Assembly (NCBI GenBank): GCA_013398615.1
Contig: VZSR01003806.1
Span: 19,726,347 to 19,790,346 of the forward strand
DNA: 64,000 nucleotides
Source: Brachypodius melanocephalos
Lineage: Eukaryota > Chordata > Aves > Passeriformes > Pycnonotidae
Reading direction: 5' to 3'
Made by a program: the position numbers and the translations under genes. The notes beneath the pieces were generated by a model. The model was not told the DNA's origin and did not search any database. It saw only the letters and a list, made by a program, of their open reading frames with translations. Below are positions 1 to 9,700 of this stretch, in pieces. The first letter of the stretch is position 1. Each line of letters opens with the position of its first letter.

Positions 1-1962
1 CCCTATTGGCCCTGACTCCAAGTTTCCACATGCACTTCCCACTTTGCCAAGATGTCACAGTGCACAGCTCCTGCCCAGAGAAAGTGTTACCCTGCAGCCA
101 CGGGCTATTTCTACATCTGCAAGGTGAAGAACTGAGAAATACCACAAAAGCCTTCTCTCCAAAGCCTCAAACCACTTGTAAACAGGGTGTTAATGACAAC
201 GAACTCAGCACAACACCAGATATTAACCACAGAGATGAAATTTCAGACAGAAGATGGGGATGCAGTGACAGGAGCAGGGCTGCATGGGAAAGCAGAGACC
301 AATAATGGATGACTGAACCTTTCAGTGTGAGAATTGGAAAGACGGTTCCAGTGGCACCCAGGGAAGAAAGGAAAGGATTATCTTGGATATTATGCAGGAT
401 CCACATCACTTGATAATGTTTTTAATCCTTCTCTGGGCCATTCAGGGGTTCATGCTGTGTCTGTGATAGGAATTGACTCATATCTTGTAAAATACCTTTG
501 CACATCCCAGGAAGTTCTTGTTGGATAGGTTGACTTTGAGAGCCTGGATCACTTTTATCACCTTTCTCCTGCTCCAAGACTCCCCTGTGTGCCTCTGGCT
601 GGAGCTCACCCGTGTGAAGAGACACCTCTCAGGCTGCCAGGTTGGTATGGGGACAAAGGGGCTCTTGCAGACCTTCCTGATGGTGTTGGAGACATCCTGG
701 GCTGGAGGTCACAGAGGACAGCACCCCACTGCTCACCTGGGACTGTGACTGCAATCCCTGATGTCCATGCTCAGGAGGGCAGGTCCTTTTCTCTCCAGCT
801 GTGGTGGAGGAGCTGCAGGGCCCATTTCTCAGCGGTTTTGGTGGGTTTTTTCTAAAACTGTGGATGTTTGGCAAACCATAGCTGCTCATGGAGCTCATGC
901 TCTCCCTCCATCCCCTGGAGAGGCTCAGCTTGGTGGCACATCCCCAGCCCACTCCCCAAAGAAGGGAAGAGTTTCCAGTGGCTTCATGGAGGAGATCATG
1001 GAGCCAGATCTGCCCCAGGGAACAAATTGAACATGTTTGTTCAGCAGGAACAAAAAGGACCATGGTGTCCAGTGCAGAGGAAGCTCAGCTCACAGCCTCT
1101 TGTTATGTTCACCCTGGGCTTGGCCACGTGCTGCAACTGGCCATAAAAATATCCATTTCCTTTCTAATTTGAGCTACAACACTTGACACTTTGGCCTTGG
1201 GCGATAATGCAATGTACAAGTGCTCAGCAGACACCCTGCAGCCCTTCTTCCTGCTTTGCTCCAGCACAAATAATCCACAGTTTTCACTTCAATAAAATAT
1301 TAACAGCCATGGAGTCAAATAGCTTTCATCTGTATTTTTTTCCCGACTGTCATCTCATTAACAGGAATCTGCTGGTTCTGCATGGAGTTCTTGGGATCTG
1401 GGAGAGAACAAGCTGGAGTTCAGGCAAGTGGGAAGACTTTTCCTTCAACTCCAGTGAAGTTATTGAATAAATGGCTTTTCTTCCCTGTGGTTTAAAATGG
1501 GCTTTGTGTAATTATAGCACATGTAATTTGTCCCTTGAGAACCACGAAGGAACTGGACCAAGCTTGATTAATCTTAAATTATTTCTAGGACTTACTAGCC
1601 TTGAGTTCATTGGGTTCAGGTTCTGAGGATGGAGATCTTTTCCACAGCCCAAGGTTTCCCATCCAGCCCCAGTGTTGTCCTAGAGGAGTGCAGGTCTCCC
1701 ATAAATCTCCATCCTCTATCCTTATGGAAAAATCCCGGATACATTAGGGTTTCTGCACCAGATCTAACATTTCTGAGACTGGATCATCTCAGCCAGTTCC
1801 CTTCTTTCTCAGTCTGGGAGATCATTTGTTGTTATTAAATCCTCCTTTCCCCCTCAGGGGGACAGCTCCTTTTTCTCCCAGGCTCTTGTGCAGCAGTGGC
1901 ATGAACAGGTAATTCTATGTCATGTCTTGAGCTTGGTTGAGTGTTCTTTCTGATATACATGA
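1..1962. other. Intergenic sequence 3' of BLK, no gene seen
   Basis: No open frame here resembles a known protein, and none is flanked by convincing splice sites. The base composition is ordinary for bird intergenic DNA. At the human locus the next gene on this side of BLK is GATA4, but nothing of GATA4 is visible. Confidence 0.6.
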
Positions 1963-2335
1963 CATAGAATCATGGAATGGTTTAGGTTGGAAGGGATTGT
2001 AAGGGTCATCTCATTCTAAGCCCCGTGCCATGGGCAGGGACAATTTCCACCATCCCAGCTTGCTCCAAGCCCCGTCCAACCTGACCTTGGACACTTCCAG
2101 GGATCCAGGGGCAGCCACAGCTTCTTCGGGCACCCTGTGCCAGTGTTTTACACCCTCATTCTAAAAAACCATCTTCCTTCTATCTGGTCTAAATCTACCC
2201 TATTTTAGTTTAAAAATCACCTCTTGTTCCATCACAACAGATCCTGATAAGAAGTCTGTCCCCATCTTTCTTGCAAACCTTATTTGAATATTTTAAGGTC
2301 TACCAGAGATTTCTCTTTCCACCTCTGCTGTTTCT
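1963..2335 (-). mobile_element. CR1 LINE 3' fragment
   Basis: The plus strand reads as the reverse complement of a CR1 3' end: a hospital-like start (CATAGAATCATGGAATGG), then the GCCATGGGCAGGGACA and CCTTGGACACTTCCAGGGAT blocks. It runs on into the region upstream of the usual CR1 tail until about 2335. It is 5'-truncated like most CR1 copies. Confidence 0.85.
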
Positions 2336-3015
2336 TTCCCATAACATCCCTTTTCCACTGTGAAATGCACCCTCTACAGCTGGACTCAAAATCTACTCCA
2401 CGGTGAAGAGAACAGCAGATTAAACACCCTGGGTAGAAGGTTCTGGAGTGTTCCCCCGTGCCGCAGCCTGGAGCTCACTCCTGCGATCCTCACACTCCTC
2501 CTGTATGCCATCTGGGCCCTTTTTCTTTGCCCTCCACTACTCAGCCCAGTGAAACTCCTGACTGGAGACCAGCCTGAAGCCTCTTGTGGGCATTCCCCCG
2601 GGTTGGAGGTTCACCAGAAACCAGGGAAATGTCATTTGAACCCTCCCGGTGCCGGGTGTGGAGCGGGACCTGCCGTGCTGTTGCACCGGGAGCTTGCGCT
2701 GCGAAAGCTCAGCCAAGTGAGGAAGGGTTTTATTTCTGAAGTTTTTTGTTTGTTTGTTTTTTGGGGTTTTTTTTCACATGAGTTTTTACTTCCCAAGAGC
2801 TGCCCAGATTCGCTGGGAAGGAGGGACATCTTGTGGCTACACCACGAACACCTCTCCTGCTCCTCGGGCACCCCTCCATTCCCTCCCCGGGTACCACCCC
2901 AGCATCACTCCCGGCCTCTCCCTTCTCCAGGGGCTGGCGGTGGCCACGGGGAGGACAAGGGCTCACTCACACCCTGACGCCTCAATAAACAATGGGAAAT
3001 CCTCTTATCCAGTTT
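2336..3015. other. Short intergenic stretch downstream of BLK
   Basis: This holds T-rich and GTTT runs near 2740-2775. A 205-codon plus-strand open frame (2360-2977) crosses it, but it has no recognisable domain, so I do not call it a gene. On the minus strand a GU-rich stretch (around 2955-2975) follows the BLK poly(A) signal, as expected for a cleavage region. Confidence 0.5.
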
Positions 3016-3021
3016 TTTATT
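3016..3021 (-). terminator. BLK: Candidate BLK poly(A) signal AATAAA
   Basis: The plus strand TTTATT gives AATAAA on the minus strand, 511 bases after the BLK stop codon. I saw no other AATAAA between the stop and this site. A GU-rich minus-strand stretch follows about 40-60 bases downstream. Cleavage would leave a 3'UTR of roughly 530 bases. Confidence 0.6.
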
Positions 3022-3531
3022 ACTGACTTGAGGCAGACCGAGGGCATCACCTGCCAGGAGCGCTCCGGAGCTGGTGTGGCCCAAGGAGGTGCGAACAGGA
3101 CCGGCTCCCACCCCTGCCCGGGGCACGGAGGGGGTGTAGTATCCCCACCAGAGTGGGGCAGAGATTCTTCATCTCCACAGCACCACCCTGGCCACGGCCC
3201 CCTCTTCCCAGAGCTGCAGTTGCAGGGCTGAGGGGCTTTTCTCTGTCCAAGTGGGTCACGGAGGAGTTTTCTGTCCTTCGTGCCGGAGGTGATGCCTGCC
3301 AGGTGGGTACAGCGCTCCGAGGCGGACAGGGAAGGAGCTGTGCCACCTCTCAGCCACCTCTTCAGTCTCTGCGACAACCACAGAGCCGGCAGCATCCTCG
3401 TCTCTCACGTCCCACATCTCACATTCTCCATCTCCACGATGAAAAGGGAGAAAAGGAATCTCCTGCACCGAGCCACCGCCGGGTGGTGGCTGTCCCGCAG
3501 CGCTGTCCCCGGGAGCTGGCGGGGCCGTGGC
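3022..3531 (-). other. BLK: BLK 3' untranslated region (inferred)
   Basis: This lies between the BLK stop codon and the AATAAA signal. It is GC-rich and free of CR1. I see no AU-rich destabilising element. Several open frames on both strands here are chance frames in GC-rich DNA. Confidence 0.55.
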
Positions 3532-3740
3532 TCACTGCTGCGGCTCGGGCTCGTACTGCTTCTCCGTGGAGGTGTAGAAGTCCTCGAGCACCGACTGCAG
3601 GTACTCGAAGGTGGGGCGCTCCTCGGGGTTGCTGCGCCAGCATTTGAGGATTATGCTGTAGAGCTCCCCGGGACACATCTCCGGGCAGGGCATGCGGTAG
3701 CCCCGCTCCAGGTTGCGGATCACCTCGGGGTTGGTCATCC
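3532..3740 (-). CDS. BLK: BLK exon 13: kinase C-lobe end, tail tyrosine, stop
   Basis: The coding part is 209 bases, as in other Src kinases. It codes for MTNPEVIRNLERGYRMPCP, CWRSNPEERPTFEYL and the tail STEKQYEPEPQQ, then TGA at 3534-3532. The tail tyrosine (about 495) is the CSK target that closes the kinase. The tail runs a little longer than the mammalian ending QYELQP as I recall it. The acceptor is TTTTCCTCCAG. Confidence 0.95.
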
Positions 3741-6700
3741 CTGGAGGAAAACACAGTGCAGCAGGAGTTATTCGGCACCCAGAGGAGTCAGTGCTTGCAG
3801 GCAGGGCTGGAGGGGCTGAGTGCTTCCTGTATCTGGGAATCATCCTTTCCTCAGGGTTGTGCTTCCCCTCCATCCCTCTGTCCTCTCCCTGATTCCCCTC
3901 TCTAAGTTTGGCTTTGCACAGGTGGGACTGAGGGAAGGAAAGCCAGCTTGAGGGACCTCTTGGGACAAGAGGGACACTGAGGGGCTGGAGGGTGTCCAGG
4001 GAAGGGAACAGAGCTGGGGAAAGGTCTGGAGCACCAGGAGCAGCTGAGGGAGCTGGGAAAGGGGCTCAGCCTGGAGAAGAGGAGGCTCAGGGGGGACCTT
4101 GTGGCTCTGCACAACTCCCTGACTGGAGGGGACAGCCAAGGGGGGCCGGGCTCCACTCCTAAGTAACAAGAGGAAATGGCCTCAAGTTGTACCAGGGGAC
4201 ATTTTGATCAGATATTAAAAACAATTTCATCATGGAGAGGGTTGTCCAGCCCTGGCACAGCTGCCCAGAGCAGTGGTGGAGTCCCCACCCCTGGAGAGAT
4301 TTACCAGACGTGTAAGTGTGGCACTTGGGGACATGGACCAGTGGTGGCCTTGGCAGTGCTGGGTTAATTCAGTTTAGAGGCCTTTTGCAACTTCAACAAT
4401 TCTGTGATTGGAAGAGATGTCTGTGAGTGTCTGGGTACACTGCAGTGAGTGCCTCCAAGCCTAGAGCAGCACTGGATCCTTGGAAGGGCCTGGACACACA
4501 TCCTGTATTCCCAGCAAAAGCGTTTGGATATGCATCCTATATAACATGTATTTGGATAAGGGATCCAGAATTCCGTGGATAAGGAATCCTCTACCCAGAC
4601 AAGAGATCCTGTACTTCAATAAGGAATCCTGTACCAGATAAGAGATCCTGTACCTGGATATGGAATCCTGTACCAAGGTAAGGAATCCTGTACCTGGATA
4701 AGGGATCCTGTACCTGGATATGGAATCCTGTACCAAGGTAAGGAATCCTGTACCTGGATAAAGAACCCTGCACCTGGATAAAGAATCCTGTACCTGGATA
4801 AGGAAACCTGCACCCAGATAAGGAATCCTGTAGTCAGATAAGAGATCCTGTCCCTGGATAAGGAATCCTGTACTCAGATAAGAGATCCTGTCCCTGGATA
4901 AGGAATCCTGTACCCAGATAAGGGATCCTGTACCTGGATAAGGAATCCTATAGCCAAATAATGAATCCTGTACCTGGATAAGGAATCCTGTACCTGGATG
5001 AGGAATCCTATAGCCAAATAATGAATTCTGTACCTGGATAATGAATCCTGTACCTGGATGAGGAATCCTATACCCAAATAAGGAATCCTTTACCTGGATA
5101 AGGGATCCTGCCGTAGGTGATGATCTCTGTCAGGAGAATCCCAAAAGACCACACGTCAGATTTGATGGTGAAAACCCCGTAGTTAATGGCCTCTGGAGCT
5201 GTCCATTTGATGGGAAATTTGGCTCCTGTCACAAAGGAAACAAATTAAATAACTCCTGGAGCTAGAGCATCTCCTTCACCTGTCACAGGCACAAGAATTC
5301 CCCAAAACTGATCCCTGGTTCCTTTGGGCTGTTGATTATGATTCTGTGGTTCTTCCTAGGGGAGGAGCTCCAGCCTCCTTTGATTATCTGCATGTCCTCC
5401 TCTGGACCTGCTCCATCCCAGAGCTGGATGGAATATTCAAAACCAATTTGGCAGATTTATTATGGGACAACAACAGCAGGATTTTATTCTGTAAAAAAAT
5501 TCTTTGGCTTTCGCCAAGAAAAATTGGATCAGATGATCCTTGAGGTCTCCTTCCGACTTGGTACTCTGTGATTCTGTGAAATCACTTTTAGAAGTGGCTT
5601 GTTTTTAGCAAAAGTTCATAAATATTACAGCAAATATAGATTCCCCAGTCCTTAAAGCTGCATAGTTTAATTAAAAGCAAAATAAGTCCCATTTTATTTT
5701 GTCCACCAAGTTCTTGCTTAACCCACTGTGGACAGCAGTGATCATAAGGTTGCAATTTTATTTTAGCTAAGACAAGAAAAAAATAAAAAAACAACCAACA
5801 GCAAAACCACCTTGATAAGTGGGAACTGATCATGTTACACTGCAGAGGAAACCACATTTTTATTTATACACATCCTTGCAGGACTGGAAATCCAACTGCA
5901 GGGTGTGAAATAAGCACCTCAGTTGTTGCACATCACACTCTGAGTGACAAGGCTGGGAAATGCAATCTACAAAGTGAGAATTGTTCAGAGCAGATAGAGG
6001 GGAGCTGTTATTCCAGAGCAAAGCTAGCTGGGAAAATGCTGATGGGAGTTGGAAAAGCAGCTCCTTTGCTTATTAACAGAATTATACTGATTTCATCAAA
6101 GCTTCTCTTAAGGGTAAAACTGCCTTAAAAATTTGCAGCTAAGTCAAAATTCCCCATCGTGGCAGTTTCCAAATTACATTTGGGATCTTTTACTACTCTG
6201 AAATAGTTTTGCATGTTGAAATGGCTATAATTTGTACCAAAAAGTATTTAGGGGACAGGAAATTGAAAGAAATGTTTCTTATCTTATTAAAAAGCCCACA
6301 AAAACCATAGAATTTCCTTTCCTCAGAGTATATTTTAAGAGGAATTTTATCTCATCCCAACTCTAGAGGAGGACAGATTTCTAAAATTTGAAAATGTTTT
6401 GGTGAGTGCCACTTATGCCTGACTTAATTGTTTTATTTCAGTCAATTCTGCAGCTTTCCCTGCTGCTCTGTAGACCCCCTTTGCAATCTGAATGATTTTA
6501 TCTCATACCTGACCTCAGAGTCAGAACTCAGCACAGGGATGATCTCAGAAGCCTTTTCCAAATGAAATGATGCTGTGATTTATTGTTTTCCGTGTAGCCC
6601 CTCTGCTGTGGAAGGGACCTGATGTGGTCAGGGCTTGGTTTGCCTGGCACACCTGGAAGCTGCTGCCAGATCCAGATTTGTGGCTTCAGCTCTGTTATTT

Positions 6701-9700
6701 CCTTCCCTCTGGACTGAATCCCTGCAAAAATCTGGCCACAGGCAGCAGCTTTCATTAGCAGAGGTCAAATTTCTCCAGCAGATGACTGGAGGTTCAGCAG
6801 GACTACCCCAAACAGAAGCAAAAGATTTTTTTTCCCATTTCCCTCTGCAGTTTTCAGTTGGTTTTATGGGCCCCAAGCACTGCTGCCTCTCCCAGAACTG
6901 GCTTTTTGGGTGTTTCTGTTTCTCTGCTGTAGGAAATGGAAAGACAGAAACTTCCACAGTTACTGAAGGGTTTGATTTGCAGCCTTGGGAGAAGCTTGGA
7001 TTAATGTAAAAATAAAAGTACACAGACATTAGCAGAAAAATGATAAACTTATGTTTCCATAGTTGTAAGTAAGAATACACCTTAAGTAAGAAACTTCACT
7101 AGATAAGATAGTGAAGAATTTTCTAGTGTAGTAATGTAATTTTATAGAGTAAGCTAAGAGTTTAGATGTTATGATAGAAGCATATGTGTGTACATGTAGT
7201 AGTAGCCCATGGGATAAAAATATGCACAGTGAAGAAAAATTAAGCTAAGGTGATAGGTCAAAAAAAAAAACCCCAAAATAAACTCTATGACAACTTTCTA
7301 TTGGATTAGAATGTTATAGATTGCCTTGTAATGAAGAAATTTGTGACTAGTTTTGAGCTATGGCCAACTTCTTGCTCCTCTAAAATCTCAGGGCCTTTGA
7401 GGCTGATGTTTATCTGAGTTAATAAATCGTTTTTAGCCCTCCCAGTGGTCCCATCCTTTCATTAAGGCATCAATAACACTCTCCCTCTCGCCTGGTGCCC
7501 TGTGCCTGCTGCCAGCCCGGTCTCCTGGCATTCCTGGGGGCAGGAGGGTGGGAGATGAGGGCAGTGCTGGGATGGACACCGTGTTGGAACCCAGGGCATC
7601 TCTCTGGCTGTCCTGGGAGCTCAGGAAANNNNNNNNNNNNNNNNNNNNNNNNNNNNNNNNNNNNNNNNNNNNNNNNNNNNNNNNNNNNNNNNNNNNNNNN
7701 NNNNNNNNNNNNNNNNNNNNNNNNNNNNTGAGCCTGGCCAGGCCGAAATCGGCGATTTTGCAGCAGAGCGACTCCGAGACGAGGATGTTGGCGGCCCTCA
7801 GGTCCCGGTGGATGAAGTTCATGCGCTCGATGTAGGCCATGCCCTCTGCCACCTGGGAGGGGAGGAAGAGCCCACCTTCATCATCACCTCCCTGATTTAT
7901 CCTGGCTGGTTTTCAGCCACCTTTGCAAAGCACAGCATTTTCGCTGGGTTGCTGTTATCTCTCCGTGATCGTGGATGTGCCTGCGTTCCCCACGGATGGA
8001 TGGGTGGATGGACAGGTGGGCCAGCAGACAGGTAAATAAATAGATACTGCCCTAGGTACTGCCCTTGTACAGGTGCAGATATTCAGCTTTACCAGCCTGA
8101 GCAGCCAAGTGAAGCAGCACTCTCTGTTTTTCTCAGAAGTCACAGCCCTGAGTCGTGTCTGCGGAGAAAGCTAAAACCACATCACTGGATCCCCAGCTTC
8201 TGCCACAGATCTCTCCTCTCCAGTGGGGACTTTAGTCATAAACATTCCAGGTTAAATTTGTGAATTAAGAAAAGGGAAAAAAAAAAAAAAAACAAACCAA
8301 AACACAAAAAATCAAACTAGCAAATCATAGAATTATAGAATGGTTGGAAGGGACCTTAGGACCTTAAAGATCCTCGCAGTCCAACCTCTTGCCATGGGCA
8401 GGGACACCTTTCACTATCCCAGGTTGCTCCAAATCCTGCCCAACCTGTCCTTGGACACTTCCAAGGATTCAGGGGCAACCACAGCTTCTCTGAGCAACCT
8501 GTGCCAGGGCTCCACCACCCTCACAGGGAAGAATTTATTCCTAAAATCTAACTGAGGTACCTGATGTGTGATGAGCCTCTATCAATGACAGCAGCAATAT
8601 TTCATTGATATGTGCTCAGGTTGAAAAGGGAGATTGATAGAAGACAGAGGTTCTCAGGTTGAGTCTCAGATTTGAATTTGGGTGATTTATTGGGAAGGTG
8701 AGAGGATGTCTGCAGCTCCTGCCAGCAAGAGGTAGCATCTATTAAAGCTTTTAAGTGCCTGTGGGTGAGGGCAGACCAATTTTCCACTCCATGCAGATTC
8801 ACATGAGCCTCAGAACTCACATGTGGTTTCAAACAGGATACTCACACACACTTTCCAATGCTGCATTTCTAACCTGTGTCAACACCTCTCTAGTGCAAGG
8901 GCTGGTTTCTGCTGTGGAAAATGGAAGAATTGATGTAATTTCCTTTCCTGATGTTAATGAGATAGGACCTGGTGCTTGGCCCGTTCCAGCCCAGAGTGTT
9001 TTCAAGCATTTACCCTCAAGACTGACCACAGGATCGAGTGCATTGGCCCAGACTGTTCTAATTTTAACTCCCACGGATGTCATCGGATCAGAAACTGCGC
9101 TCGAGAGGGTTGGGCGCCTGTTGGGCTGTGATGTCAGCCCAACACCACAGATAAACAGATTGCAAAACAGCTCAGTAGACTGCCCTTTCCTCCTGCTGCT
9201 CCTCCCAGAGATACCCAGGGAATGTTTAACTTCCTGCCCTGGGGAGGTGGAGCTGGGGTGGGAGAGGGAAGGATGGAAGTTGTCCTTCCAGTTGATGCCA
9301 ATGGCTCAGGGATGGGTAAAATCCTCCCTACCCCATCTGAGGATGACTTTTGTGGGTTTTGCATGGTTGGGGTGTGGGGGTTTGGTCTGTGTTCAGTTTT
9401 CCTGGTCCTGCTGTGTGGTGCAGGTTGCCCAAAGAAGCTGTGGCTGCCCCTGGATCCCTGGGAGTGTCCAAGGCCAGGCTGGATGGGTCTTGGAGTAGCC
9501 TGGGATAGTGGAAGCTGTCCCTGCCCATGGCGGGATGTTGGAATGTGATGATTTTTCAGGTCTTTCCAACCCAAACCATTCTGTGATTCCATAATTCTGT
9601 AACAATGACCAAACTCTTTGCTCTGAGTCACCCAGAGATTGCTCTGGCTTCAGCAATTTCCTCCTGCACAGAAATGCATCTTGCCAGTTTCTGGAAAATG

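Larger units (their letters stand above)
5226..7628. other. BLK intron 11 (part)
   Basis: This is non-coding. It holds a CR1 tail near 5528-5580, AT-rich sequence at 5760-6450, and an LTR-like block near 7005-7440. Several open frames, including 6628-7080 on the minus strand, show no domain and cross no splice signals of BLK. Confidence 0.7.

Noticed and set aside
2360..2977. Open frame of 205 codons on the plus strand downstream of BLK
   Set aside because: No domain or known protein recognised, no splice or promoter context. The high GC content of its second half explains the lack of stops.
4461..5077. Repetitive peptides of the form YRIPYPGTGSLIQVQD on the minus strand
   Set aside because: These are translations of the 20-bp intronic repeat in its three frames. 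They resemble the BLK exon end only because the repeat was copied from it; they are not a repeat protein gene.
8755..9498. Open frame of 247 codons on the plus strand
   Set aside because: It lies antisense inside BLK intron 10 and its 3' part is CR1 sequence. No domain seen.
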